DNA of 64,000 bases from positions 5,580,001 to 5,644,000 of the forward strand of contig NZ_JAJJMM010000001.1 of NCBI RefSeq assembly GCF_020905295.1. The letters are read 5' to 3'. This document shows positions 8,473-17,696 of this stretch, piece by piece. This DNA is from Flavobacterium piscisymbiosum. GTDB taxonomy: Bacteria > Bacteroidota > Bacteroidia > Flavobacteriales > Flavobacteriaceae. Below the pieces are notes generated by a model. It ran no database searches. It was given only the letters and a program-made list of their open reading frames with translations, and was not told where the DNA came from. Position 1 is the stretch's first letter, and each line of letters begins with the position of its first letter. The position numbers and the translations under genes were made by a program.

Positions 8473-10020
8473 TTAGTTATAATAGTGTTTTCCTCTTATG
8501 TTACTGTGATCGGGAAGTTCCTGCTCAGGTTCTTGATCAAAATCAATATGATCCAAGTTGTTTTCTAAAATATTTTGTATGGTCTTAAAATTGTAAATTT
8601 TAAAATCAAGTGCCCGCCTGCAGGCATTTATTAATCGCTGTCTGCCTACCTTTTTTTCAAAATTCAGTATTCCTAAACAACTTTTATAAGCCTGTTCCGG
8701 ATGATTTCTGCTTTCGATTATCTGCATTATATATTCTCCCACTGACTCATCAATATTATTAGCCCATTCAATGAAGCGGGCAGCACTCCATTGAGCTACA
8801 AATTGATGTGTACTTGCTAAATGCTCAGGGGTTGTTGTATAGACATAAGGTTTGTAGTTTCTTGGATGTACAGCTATTCGATTGTATTTATAATAAATCT
8901 CTACCGTTGATTTGGTATATAACAGCTTTGCTTTCTTTTTTACATATTGATACGGAACGCTGTAATAGTTTTTGTCCTGGCTTAATTGAACATGACCGTT
9001 TTGCATTACTGTTGCAAAAGATTGATATTTAATTTCAAAACGATCTTGTGGCAGTGGACGTAGTTTTTCTTTTTCGTCTTCTAAAAATAATTCAAAGCGG
9101 GAATAAGGCCGTCCTGTTAGTTTTCTGTTATTATGAGAGTCAAGTAAATCCCAGATCTGCTGGTTTAATTCTTCCAGAGAAAAGAACTTGGTTTCTTTTA
9201 TGGTTACATAAATCCTTCGATATAATATCTTAACAGCTCCTTCAACTAATGATTTGTCTCTGGGCCTGTAAGCTCTGGCAGGTAAAATGGTAGTTTCGTA
9301 GTGTTCTGCTAAATCAGCCAGGGTTTCATTGATTGTCGGTTCAAAACGACTGCTTTTTATTACTGCAGATTTTAAATTATCCGGAACAATGGCAGCAGGA
9401 GTACCTTCAAAAAAGCGCATGGCATTCTCTACTGAGTCAACAAAGTTTTCCTTTTGCTGGCTCATGGAAGCTTCAGCATACGTGTATTGGCTAGCGCCTA
9501 ATATTGCTACAAAAAATTGTACTTCCTTGACTTCTCCGGTATCTATATCAATAATTGAGAGTGTCTTTCCGGCATAATCAACATACATTTTATCACCAGC
9601 CTTATGGTTCATATGCATGACCGGATTAACTCGTTTGCCCCATATATTGTAGTGATAATGAAATTGTGAAGTTCGATAACCATCAGGATTTACAGCAATA
9701 TATTGTTCCCACATATGCTGTACGGTAACGCCAACTTTTTTTAGTTCACGTTCCATTTTAGGAAAAAAATCATAAAGTGTCTGTAATCTCGGGCCAATGG
9801 CCTCTACACTAGTCTGGGAGAATAAAAGTTCCAGCTCTGCATCGGTTTTTTGGTCGATTAATTCAAAGCTTAATCCGAGAACTTCAAATAAAGAAATATA
9901 TTTCTTTACCGTATTTCTTGAAAGGGATAAGTAGCTACTTATAAATAACTTACTCTTTCCATTACAATAGAATTTAATTACTTTTCTAATTTTACTCATG
10001 TCTGTTATTTTGTTTGCCAT
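8473..10020 (-). CDS. istA: IS21 transposase IstA
   Basis: A 515-residue DDE transposase. An N-terminal helix-turn-helix (SSYLSLSRNTVKKYISLF) is followed by an integrase core with MYVDYAGKTL (first Asp), AAIVPDNLKSAV (second Asp) and RDKSLVEGAVK (Glu), then the family's C-terminal domain with NYYSVPYQYV. It is full length for the family. It drives transposition of the element that interrupts the RloC-like gene. Confidence 0.93.
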   Translation of the reverse strand: MANKITDMSKIRKVIKFYCNGKSKLFISSYLSLSRNTVKKYISLFEVLGLSFELIDQKTDAELELLFSQTSVEAIGPRLQTLYDFFPKMERELKKVGVTVQHMWEQYIAVNPDGYRTSQFHYHYNIWGKRVNPVMHMNHKAGDKMYVDYAGKTLSIIDIDTGEVKEVQFFVAILGASQYTYAEASMSQQKENFVDSVENAMRFFEGTPAAIVPDNLKSAVIKSSRFEPTINETLADLAEHYETTILPARAYRPRDKSLVEGAVKILYRRIYVTIKETKFFSLEELNQQIWDLLDSHNNRKLTGRPYSRFELFLEDEKEKLRPLPQDRFEIKYQSFATVMQNGHVQLSQDKNYYSVPYQYVKKKAKLLYTKSTVEIYYKYNRIAVHPRNYKPYVYTTTPEHLASTHQFVAQWSAARFIEWANNIDESVGEYIMQIIESRNHPEQAYKSCLGILNFEKKVGRQRLINACRRALDFKIYNFKTIQNILENNLDHIDFDQEPEQELPDHSNIRGKHYYN

Positions 10021-10089
10021 AATCCGTATATTTTTAACGAATGTATGGTTCTAACAACATGAAAAAATCAATAGTTTTTAATCGTTAAT

Positions 10090-10188
10090 TAACCACAAAA
10101 CTTGGTGGTCAATTTGTTCCGGAATTAGGTGGTCAGTTTGCTCCGGAACGGGTGGTCAATTTACTCCGGAATTAGGTGGTCAAATTGA
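10090..10188. repeat. IS21 right terminal repeats
   Basis: At least four copies of GGTGGTCA(A/G)TTT separated by the CCGGAA-type motif in about 90 bp, inverted relative to the left-end array. Presumed transposase binding sites. Confidence 0.75.
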
Positions 10189-11184
10189 CCGGTTTTTCCA
10201 GTTTAATTCCTGCTCAATTAAGAATTTTAAATTATCTACTTCTTTTTTTAATAAAGAGGCTTGGCTGTTAAAATAAGCTATTAAGTAATTATATCTGTCT
10301 TCGCTTATTGTATTATCGCAAAAAAGGCATTTAGTATTTGGCTTGTTTAAATCTTTTCCTTTTTTAACCCAATCGTAAATCTCGTAATTAGTATCCAAAA
10401 TTTTATTTACAGTATTTTTTTCGGGAGTAGTTTCTAAAATTCTATTTGCGTATTTAATAATTACGTCATAGTTAAAGTCAATAGTGATTCCATTTAATTC
10501 TTCTTTGGGATCATTAACTTTAACTATATCATTTAGATACGATAATTGTTTTTTGTCTTTAATAATAAATGCTCCTGTATCATTTTTAATCCTTAATACT
10601 ATAGGCTTTAAATTCGCTTTAGTAAAATTAATTAAACTAAGAAAATGATCATCCTTAATCTCACGAGCAAGAGTAGTAAACTTTCCTGAACTTGCTTTGT
10701 CATAAATATCAAATTCATCAATCTCGTTTAGAAATCTTGCTTTTTTTCCAATAAGAATATCAGTCCCGTTAATTTCTGATATTTCTGTTCTTAATTCTGA
10801 TAATATTTTCTCATATTTAGCATTATCTCCAACTTCAAAAAAAATAGTTTTGGAGTCTGTGATGTTATTATCATTGAAACTAAAGCTCAAATTATCTTTA
10901 ATATAATCAGAATTAAATACGAGAACATCATAAGGAAAATGCTGTAGATTTGATGAATCAAATGTACCAGCATCTGTCACTATTCTAAAACTTCCTTTAA
11001 CGTAACTATCATGAACTTGTTTATCCCGTAATGAACTAAAAATTCGAGATAAAGTTGTTTTTCCGGAATAATTCCATCCATAGAATAAATTTTTTAAATT
11101 AAAATCCTTTATCTCTGTTGAAGATACCCAAAAGAAATTTTTGTAAATACCGAAATCTTTAATGTGCTCAATTTTTTTAATCAT
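10180..11184 (-). pseudogene. RloC/PrrC-like AAA_13 ATPase, N-terminal fragment
   Basis: The first 332 residues are native; the last codons and stop come from the IS21 end. Walker A is GWNYSGKTT (residues 36-44). A CLFC pair (286-289) lies between helical segments and resembles the zinc-hook seen in RloC and related AAA_13 ATPases. Joined through the 6-bp duplication to the fragment at 7566-6232, it gives a 776-residue protein of normal family length with Walker A, zinc-hook, signature and Walker B in order. Its ATG overlaps the end of the small KTSC-like gene by 8 bp, placing it inside the SIR2-HerA operon. Almost certainly inactive as it stands. Confidence 0.75.
10189..10194. repeat. 6-bp target-site duplication, right
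   Basis: CCGGTT, identical to 7567-7572 and directly abutting the right end of the IS21 element. Confidence 0.8.
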
Positions 11185-11395
11185 ATAGATTTTTCACATA
11201 ACGGTTGATATAACTATTTAGACCATCGCCACTTCTAGCTAACTTTTTCATGTTTTCCACGTGATGCTGGCCTGCTTTTCTGTAGCTATATCGATAAGTA
11301 CGAAATGAGCCAGAAAACTTAACAATTATAAAATCAGTCCCTAGTTCAAAAGAGGAGACGCCTGAATCTCCTCCTGAATTTCTGTATCTTTCCAT
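11177..11395 (-). CDS. small KTSC-like protein
   Basis: A 72-residue protein with a KTSC-like pattern: SGVSSFELGTDFIIVKFSGS, then YRYSYRKAGQHHVENMKKLA, then a Gly and a final aromatic segment. KTSC domains are named for a lysyl-tRNA-synthetase-adjacent family of unknown function. The same type of domain ends the HerA-like protein just upstream (stop at 11404), so the operon carries it twice. It lies 8 bp after that gene and overlaps the RloC-like ATPase by 8 bp, so it probably acts with one of them, perhaps as an adaptor. The function is unproven. Confidence 0.65.
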   Translation of the reverse strand: MERYRNSGGDSGVSSFELGTDFIIVKFSGSFRTYRYSYRKAGQHHVENMKKLARSGDGLNSYINRYVKNLYD

Positions 11396-11403
11396 TATAA
11401 ATA

Positions 11404-13485
11404 TTAAACTTTAGAGTAGCGATATGCTCCTTTAATATTTTGGGCTAGATATTGTCCGTGTGAATCTGCATTCATTAGTTCCGCATGAACGTGTTGGGGT
11501 ACATCGAAATATTGATATACACCACCGTTTAAAAATTCGATTTCTAATGTTTGTGAATCTGCATCATATCCAATTGATGCAATGTTAGACGATGAAACTG
11601 ATTGTCTGTTCATAATTTTCGATTTATTGGTTAATTTAATAAATGGATTTTGTGCTCTCCAAGTCTCTACAAATTCTTTATAATTAGGATTTTCCTCCAT
11701 TTTACTGCCCCATCCTCCAGGATGTATAGAATCTTCATTGCCCTTTTCATCATAGATTATAGGATCCTGACTATCTGGTCTTCTGTCTTTTGGAGGTGCA
11801 TCAATTAATGTCCGCATAGGAAGTTTTACAGCTTCACCAAGTATAATTGCTTCACCGGTTCTTAAAATTGGGAGCATACTAGTTAATCCTTCTAAATTAT
11901 CAGTTACTGCGCTAGTAATATGCCCTCTATCAGTCGCATTAGCAAGTCTTAAAGCAAAGAATGTTCCGCACTGAGATAGAATGGTGGAATTAACTTCTGA
12001 AGGTCTTTGACTAACTATCATAGCTCCAATACCGTATTTACGCCCTTCTTTTACTATTTTTTGAACTACTGGCAAAGCACTTCCTTCATTGTTTAAGTAA
12101 TTATGAGCTTCTTCCATTAGTAATAACAATGGTCTGTTACGACCTCCCTGTGATAAATTTCTTGCCCAAAAAAGCCCATCATAAATGATCCGCAACAAAA
12201 CTCCAATAATGGTATTAAGGATAGAATTCGGAACGCCGGATAAATCCATTATTGTAATAGGTTTATCGCTACCAATCCATTCTTGAATTAAAGAATCTAA
12301 ATCTTTCTCTGTTTTACCATCTTCATCAGGAGTCCAATCGCCTGGCTTAAATAAAAAATCAAATCGTGGTATTCTTAATTTTGATCCCAAAGAATGAAGT
12401 TGTTGGCTATTAGCTAAAGGAGAGTCCGTAGGGTGTTGGACACGATCTCCGTTAGCTGTATTAGTATTCACGGGTTTAAAAACTGGCGGAATTGCTTTGA
12501 TTGGATCACCTGTCATTTCGTTACCATCTTCATCCAGCTCATATGCTAATGGTTTACCAACTTTATCGGGGTAAAACTTACCTAATGTTTTAGTATATAA
12601 TTCGTGCCATAAATAATTTAAACTAAATGGAATCGGAGAATCAACATTTAGAGAGTCTATGTCTATCCCTCTTTTTGGATAGGTTTCTAAACTTTTGAGT
12701 TTTGCGTTAGTTATCCTTTCTAAAATGGTGTTATAATCTTTTTCACTACTAAATTGTCCAAAACTAATTCCAACCAATTCTTCGAAACTAAGTGCCCAAA
12801 AAGGGATAAATAAATCTTTTTCTATACTTCCTTCAGTCTTGTCTGAATTTACCTTGAAAATATTTGCCCTGTCTTTTAGAGCATGTCCATATTCACCATG
12901 TAAATCGAATACAATAACCCTTGCTGATGGATATTTAAAAGGATCAGAAATTGCATTTAAGATACTTGCAACTGTGGTTGATTTTCCTGAACCAGTAGTA
13001 CCAACTATAGCAGAATGACGAGTAATTAATTTGTTTATGTCAATTAGTGCGGGTATGGATTCTGCTCCAGCAATATGACCTACTTTTACAAAGTAAGGCT
13101 TATCCGGTTGTCCATAAATATTTTTCAGATCATTTTCAGAAACCAAATGAACTTCATCGCTAATCGTCGGATATTGAGATATTCCTCTTTGGAAGGAGCC
13201 ATTTCTTTGTCCTTCACCAATAAGCTGTACTTTGATCCACCTATACCCATAAGGCTGTGCAAGTATTTGATTTTCAGGAACTGCACTAGCCCCCACTTGT
13301 GTAACTATACCAAATAAATCAATATAGCCAATAGGAATTTTTACAAATGAACCAATTTGTCCAATACGATAACCTTCTCCGTCCACATAGGTAAGACCAG
13401 ATGGTGCTGTATTATCCAATGCAACACTAAGTGAAGTGCCACTAACATCTTGTATTGTTCCAAGATAAGTAGATTTAAATGCCAT
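11404..13485 (-). CDS. HerA-type DNA translocase fused to a C-terminal KTSC domain
   Basis: A 693-residue protein. Residues 1-140 form a HAS-barrel-like beta domain, followed by a FtsK/HerA ATPase: Walker A GTTGSGKST (162-170), DLHGEYGH, Walker B LLLLMEEAHN and the distal VSQRPSEVNSTILSQC. HerA hexamers move DNA; with SIR2 they form the SIR2-HerA (Nezha) antiphage complex. Residues about 626-693 are an added KTSC domain (SIGYDADSQTLEIEFLNG, then YFDVPQHVHAELM, then NIKGAYRYSKV), longer than HerA needs. The gene overlaps the SIR2 gene by 11 bp and is followed 8 bp later by a stand-alone KTSC-like gene. Confidence 0.9.
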   Translation of the reverse strand: MAFKSTYLGTIQDVSGTSLSVALDNTAPSGLTYVDGEGYRIGQIGSFVKIPIGYIDLFGIVTQVGASAVPENQILAQPYGYRWIKVQLIGEGQRNGSFQRGISQYPTISDEVHLVSENDLKNIYGQPDKPYFVKVGHIAGAESIPALIDINKLITRHSAIVGTTGSGKSTTVASILNAISDPFKYPSARVIVFDLHGEYGHALKDRANIFKVNSDKTEGSIEKDLFIPFWALSFEELVGISFGQFSSEKDYNTILERITNAKLKSLETYPKRGIDIDSLNVDSPIPFSLNYLWHELYTKTLGKFYPDKVGKPLAYELDEDGNEMTGDPIKAIPPVFKPVNTNTANGDRVQHPTDSPLANSQQLHSLGSKLRIPRFDFLFKPGDWTPDEDGKTEKDLDSLIQEWIGSDKPITIMDLSGVPNSILNTIIGVLLRIIYDGLFWARNLSQGGRNRPLLLLMEEAHNYLNNEGSALPVVQKIVKEGRKYGIGAMIVSQRPSEVNSTILSQCGTFFALRLANATDRGHITSAVTDNLEGLTSMLPILRTGEAIILGEAVKLPMRTLIDAPPKDRRPDSQDPIIYDEKGNEDSIHPGGWGSKMEENPNYKEFVETWRAQNPFIKLTNKSKIMNRQSVSSSNIASIGYDADSQTLEIEFLNGGVYQYFDVPQHVHAELMNADSHGQYLAQNIKGAYRYSKV

Positions 13486-14782
13486 CCTTTTCTATTTTAA
13501 ATTGTTCCTTACCAATTAATTCTTGTAGAAAATCTCCTAGAACCGCAAAATCTCCAAGACGAAATTCATATTCTTTCATTTTTTCACCTGTTTCTTTTCC
13601 TTCGCCATCTAGTATTGGTATATCTTTCGTTCTAACCGCATTTGCAATATTTTCTTCTGCGTCAAAATCAAACTTGGTTGGTTTCCATTTTGCTCTAAGC
13701 CCTCCAATTACACCTTCATCTAGAGTCCAGATACTTAAGTTTGATCTATTTTCTGCTAAGTGTAAAGCTTTCTCGTAATTAATAATTGTTTTAATAACCG
13801 TTTCATCTTCGTCTTTCTCTTCAGTAGTAGTTGTTAAGTTCCCATATAACAAAGCAATAACCATAGCTGTTGGATTTGCTCTTAAGGCATTTAAAATAGT
13901 ATCATTCAAGTGATCATCACTAAAAGAATAACCAGACAGTATTAGAACTGCTGAATTTTGTCTTAGAAATTTATTCAATCTATCTATTAATGCTAAATAA
14001 GGCATTTTACGACTTTGATCATATTTCAAATGAGATGGGTGGATAATATAAGAATCGTGTTCCTCTAAACTTGTAGAACGATAAACATCCTTATTCTCCC
14101 TCAAATACCAATTAATAGACCCGTGGATTTTCCATAATCTTGTCCAATGATTAGGTATCAGATTATCTTCCACAGCCCTCAAATCAAAAAAAGGAAATCT
14201 TGTCCCTACAAATCCATCAAAATAGGGAACTTTTAAAGATTCGAATGCTTCTTCCAGCAGCAAATCATAATTAGTAGTAAATATTTCAATAGAGGTATCC
14301 CTATCAATATTATTTACCCACTTAGCTAATTTGTGATAAGGTGTTTTATTATCTGGAAGTTTGACATTCAATTTTTCAGCTATTTTTTGACAGACTAATT
14401 TTTCCAGATTCTCTAATTCAGCTTCGGAAAATCCTCTGATGTCATCAGCTCCCTTTGAAATCTGCATCATACCTCTTAAAAAACTTAAAATGTCCTCAAT
14501 ATTGGGATTTACCTTTCCTGTTTTTACTACTTCCTCAATAAGTTGAGCATATGCATCAGCTAAACTTCTCGGATCATCATTAACAACAGTTGTTTCTTTG
14601 TCTATTTGCTCTTTTATATATTTGGTTAAGCCAGCGACATCTGGAATCAATGGCCATTCTCCATCTGGCATAGAAACAGCTAAAGGGCATCCAGCTGAAA
14701 TAAAAAAACCTACTGGTTTCTTATCTTGTGACAAAGTTTGTCTTAAATATTTTGACTGACGTATAGGGTCATGGTAGCTCAT
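13475..14782 (-). CDS. SIR2-family defence effector (SIR2-HerA system)
   Basis: About 435 residues of a SIR2_2-type domain: GFFISAGCPL (about 25-34, NAD loop), EIFTTNYDLL (about 166-175), WKIHGSINW (about 217-225, catalytic His) and LILSGYSFSDDHLN (about 281-294). Such proteins deplete NAD+ or act as nucleases during infection. The frame is open to an ATG at 14824, but 14782 is chosen because MSYHDPIRQ is the sensible N-terminus and the upstream residues are of low quality. The stop overlaps the HerA start by 11 bp, the expected gene pair. Palindromes upstream may be control sites. Confidence 0.88.
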   Translation of the reverse strand: MSYHDPIRQSKYLRQTLSQDKKPVGFFISAGCPLAVSMPDGEWPLIPDVAGLTKYIKEQIDKETTVVNDDPRSLADAYAQLIEEVVKTGKVNPNIEDILSFLRGMMQISKGADDIRGFSEAELENLEKLVCQKIAEKLNVKLPDNKTPYHKLAKWVNNIDRDTSIEIFTTNYDLLLEEAFESLKVPYFDGFVGTRFPFFDLRAVEDNLIPNHWTRLWKIHGSINWYLRENKDVYRSTSLEEHDSYIIHPSHLKYDQSRKMPYLALIDRLNKFLRQNSAVLILSGYSFSDDHLNDTILNALRANPTAMVIALLYGNLTTTTEEKDEDETVIKTIINYEKALHLAENRSNLSIWTLDEGVIGGLRAKWKPTKFDFDAEENIANAVRTKDIPILDGEGKETGEKMKEYEFRLGDFAVLGDFLQELIGKEQFKIEKDGI

Positions 14783-14820
14783 AAGTTTTTCTTTAATTTT
14801 ATTTGGTTTAACACACATAT

Positions 14821-14894
14821 ACAATTTTGTAACAAATTGTTATTCACACAAATATATCAAAAACAAAAATCAATTTGATTACGGAAAACCGTAA
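14821..14894. promoter_or_regulatory. palindromes upstream of the SIR2-HerA operon
   Basis: Two inverted repeats in the gap between the HNH gene and SIR2: ACAATTT/AAATTGT (14821-14840) and TTACGG/CCGTAA around AAAA (14879-14894). A further hairpin (TCTGAT and ATCAGA, about 14902-14925) may terminate the HNH transcript. Their place suggests operators or a promoter for the defence operon; no regulator is encoded nearby. Confidence 0.4.
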
Positions 14895-14953
14895 CTAAAT
14901 CTGATTTTATTATTATTGATCAGATAATAAATTTTAAAGTTCCTTAGAGTGCT

Positions 14954-15976
14954 TTATAGCACTTGAGTATAGCTGATGTATAATTCTTCCAATTCTTCTA
15001 GAGGGTGAAACCCCAATTCCATCTTTGCATGCACAAATAAATTATCTTCATAAGTTACTTTCGTAAGTGCATGAGGCAAATCCTCAATAGAATCTTTTTC
15101 AGGAAGTTCAACTATGGGAACTGGGATATGCTCTCCGTCAATAGCTTCTCTCCACACATAAGCAGACTTTGTCATTACATAAAGAGACTGCTTATCTTTT
15201 GAAAACCCTCTTTTTACGACTATATATTCTCCATTATGGTTTCTAAAGAACGGCTCACCCTCCATTAAACTATAATAATATGCTGTCAATGGATTGCCTT
15301 CAAAAGCTTGTGGTGTACTTGGAAATTCGTTTGGTATATCATTAGGAAAATTAATACGTTGTGCTGCATTAGAAGTTTTTGACATTATGTAATTTGGTTG
15401 GTTGACAGGTAGAGTTTGAACGATTTCTCGATTAAATATCCATTCTCCTAATGAACCTCCTTTTAATGGCTTATAACTATTTGCCCAAGACAACATTCGT
15501 TCTAAGCTTATTTGTGCCTCTTCAGCTGAAACGGCACACATCCATTCATAGTTTGGATCTGCAAATTTGTCCCGAAATTTTGAAGGGTCAGCAAGAAATT
15601 CTTCAACGCTTCCGCAAATAATTTCAATACGTCTTGCTGTAATTGGGTTTAGTAAAATATTTTCTAATCTTGTTACCCAACGTAGATTATCAGGTCTATT
15701 ATTTTGTTTGTTTGTATCAATATGGTCAACAACATGCTCTTTTGTTGGCGCATCGCCATGAAAAGCGGTCGCAACTATTCGGTGAATTCGAACAGAAACA
15801 ATTTCTAAATATCCTGTCTTGTTATTTAGTTTTCCAAAAGTCCACATATTATCAGTTGGTCTTGGCCGTTTTCCTTCCTGAGGATAGCGGAATACTGCTC
15901 CGTTGTCACGAACAGAGTAGCGTTCATTTTTGTAAATACATTCACATTCTTGTTTAAAGTCTCTTAAGTCAACCAT
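14954..15976 (-). CDS. HNH endonuclease domain protein
   Basis: A 340-residue protein. The N-terminal ~115 residues form a homing-type HNH module: VRIHRIVATAFHG (about 61-73), VVDHIDTNKQNNRPDNLRWV (about 83-102), with the second His of the finger in DHID and the terminal Asn in RPDNLRW. The remaining ~220 residues are a long region I do not recognise, without membrane segments. It precedes the SIR2 operon by about 130 bp on the same strand and may be a separate defence nuclease or a homing-type passenger. No Cys zinc knuckle is visible around the HNH core. Confidence 0.75.
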   Translation of the reverse strand: MVDLRDFKQECECIYKNERYSVRDNGAVFRYPQEGKRPRPTDNMWTFGKLNNKTGYLEIVSVRIHRIVATAFHGDAPTKEHVVDHIDTNKQNNRPDNLRWVTRLENILLNPITARRIEIICGSVEEFLADPSKFRDKFADPNYEWMCAVSAEEAQISLERMLSWANSYKPLKGGSLGEWIFNREIVQTLPVNQPNYIMSKTSNAAQRINFPNDIPNEFPSTPQAFEGNPLTAYYYSLMEGEPFFRNHNGEYIVVKRGFSKDKQSLYVMTKSAYVWREAIDGEHIPVPIVELPEKDSIEDLPHALTKVTYEDNLFVHAKMELGFHPLEELEELYISYTQVL

Positions 15977-16205
15977 AATTACAAAACTATTTTGAGCAAT
16001 AATTTTTTAATAAAATCAAATATATCGATTCATAAAAATTAAAAACCAAGTATTTATACCTGTTTATTAATAATTTATAACATTTAAAATAAATGTTTAC
16101 TTATCTGAAAGATTACTCTTTTTGTAATTTTATATAACTAACTGAGATATCTAGAAATGTTACTAACTAAAGACAAACCAAGAAATCTCTTTAATTTTTT
16201 TTGTT

Positions 16206-17696
16206 ATGGAAACTGCTTATTTATATGTCAGAGTAAGTACTGACGAACAAAAAAGAAAAGGTTATTCCTTGCCTGAGCAAGAAGAAAGATTATTGAAGTA
16301 TTGCAAATTCTACGATATAGAAGTCAAAGGAATTTATCGTGAAGATTTCTCCGCAAAGAATTTCAATAGACCAGAATGGAACCGATTATTTTCAGAAATC
16401 AAAAAGAAATCATCTGGTGAAAATAAAAACATATTATTTATCAAATGGGATCGATTCAGCCGCAATATTGAGTATGCTTATGAAATGATTGGAAAGCTTC
16501 GGAAATATAAAACAACAGCAAAAGCTATTGACCAGCCAATTGATTTCTCCGTACCGGAAAGTACAGTTATGCTGGCTGTATATTTAGCTGTTCCGGAAGC
16601 AGAAAATACTCGAAGAGCTCAAAACACTTCAAACGGAATTCGCCGAGCGAAGCTGATGGGTAGATATCCCAATAAAGCACCATTAGGATTTATCAATTTA
16701 ACATCAATGGATGGTAAAAAAGGTATTGCTCCTAAAGAGCCTGAAGCTAAAATCATAAAATGGGCTTTTTATCAAGTTGCCAAGAATGATCATAGAATAA
16801 CTGAAATCATAAAAATAGCTAATAATAGAGGATTAATCTGTTCAAGATCACACTTTTTCAGGATTTTGCACAATCCAGTTTATTGCGGACTTATACCGGT
16901 CAAACTTGGATCTAGCGAAGAGCAAATGGTAAAAGGATTACACGAACCATTAATATCTGAAACTTTGTTTAATCAGGTTCAGTCTGTTATTAATACTAAA
17001 AGAAAAACTACTGCTAAAAGAAATGATTTGCAATCCACATTTTTTCTCAGAGGTTTTTTAACATGTCCTGTCTGTAATCGAAAACTTAGCGGAAGTATCT
17101 CAAAAGGAAGATCAAAAAATTATCCATATTATCATTGTCATAACGGCTGTAGAACAAGGATAAATGCTTTCTTTCTCAATGATTGTTATCAAAATAAACT
17201 ACAACAATTGATACTCTCAAATAATGCGATTGAATTATTTAAAAAAATTTTAGAAGAGCAGAATATCAACACACAAAAAGCAAGTTATTTATACACCCAA
17301 AAAGTAATAGCGAGGAAAATAAAAGAAGAGGGGATAACCCTTTCTCAAGGCAGAAAACTATTTATAGCCGGAATATTAAAAATTGATGATTACAATGAAT
17401 TAAAAAAAGAGAATCAAGTCAGTACCAAAAATCTTAAAAAGGAAGCACATGATATTGCTTTTAAATTAAAAGCTATTGATAGAAAAAATCAAATCGAAGA
17501 AAAATCATTAGTTGAAATTTTTCAGAGATTTTCTGAATTTGAGACCTCTGATAAAAGGCATCTGGTAAATCTTATTCCACCGACCGACATTAATTTTAAA
17601 ACAGGTGACCTATCTTTAGATTTAAATCAGGTGCTGTTAAAAATTTTATCAAAAAAAAGTAACCGAAAAAAAAGTAGAAAAAATGAATTTCATTGA
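16206..17696 (+). CDS. large serine recombinase
   Basis: A 496-residue site-specific recombinase. The resolvase domain starts AYLYVRVSTDEQ with the nucleophile Ser at about residue 11, then KWDRFSRN (catalytic Arg pair). The recombinase domain follows (KLMGRYPNKAPLGFIN and onward), then a zinc ribbon TCPVCNRKL paired with HCHNGC, and a coiled-coil tail with a basic C-terminus. Its role is integration and excision of an element at short att sites. It lies 350 bp from the right boundary repeat and is transcribed towards it, the usual position for an element's integrase. The start is ATG after an AT-rich leader. Confidence 0.93.
   Translation: METAYLYVRVSTDEQKRKGYSLPEQEERLLKYCKFYDIEVKGIYREDFSAKNFNRPEWNRLFSEIKKKSSGENKNILFIKWDRFSRNIEYAYEMIGKLRKYKTTAKAIDQPIDFSVPESTVMLAVYLAVPEAENTRRAQNTSNGIRRAKLMGRYPNKAPLGFINLTSMDGKKGIAPKEPEAKIIKWAFYQVAKNDHRITEIIKIANNRGLICSRSHFFRILHNPVYCGLIPVKLGSSEEQMVKGLHEPLISETLFNQVQSVINTKRKTTAKRNDLQSTFFLRGFLTCPVCNRKLSGSISKGRSKNYPYYHCHNGCRTRINAFFLNDCYQNKLQQLILSNNAIELFKKILEEQNINTQKASYLYTQKVIARKIKEEGITLSQGRKLFIAGILKIDDYNELKKENQVSTKNLKKEAHDIAFKLKAIDRKNQIEEKSLVEIFQRFSEFETSDKRHLVNLIPPTDINFKTGDLSLDLNQVLLKILSKKSNRKKSRKNEFH

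Larger units (their letters stand above)
7573..10188 (-). mobile_element. IS21-family insertion sequence
   Basis: A 2616-bp element with istB and istA on the minus strand, bounded by the hexamer CCGGTT on both sides. The ends are related and inverted: the left end has TTGATCACC and then repeats of TGACCACC with ATTCCGGA, and the right end has GGTGGTCA repeats with ATTCCGGA, the multiple terminal repeats that IS21 transposases bind. Size and gene order are typical for the family. Joining the flanks through one copy of the hexamer restores one open frame of 776 codons for the interrupted ATPase. Confidence 0.9.
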
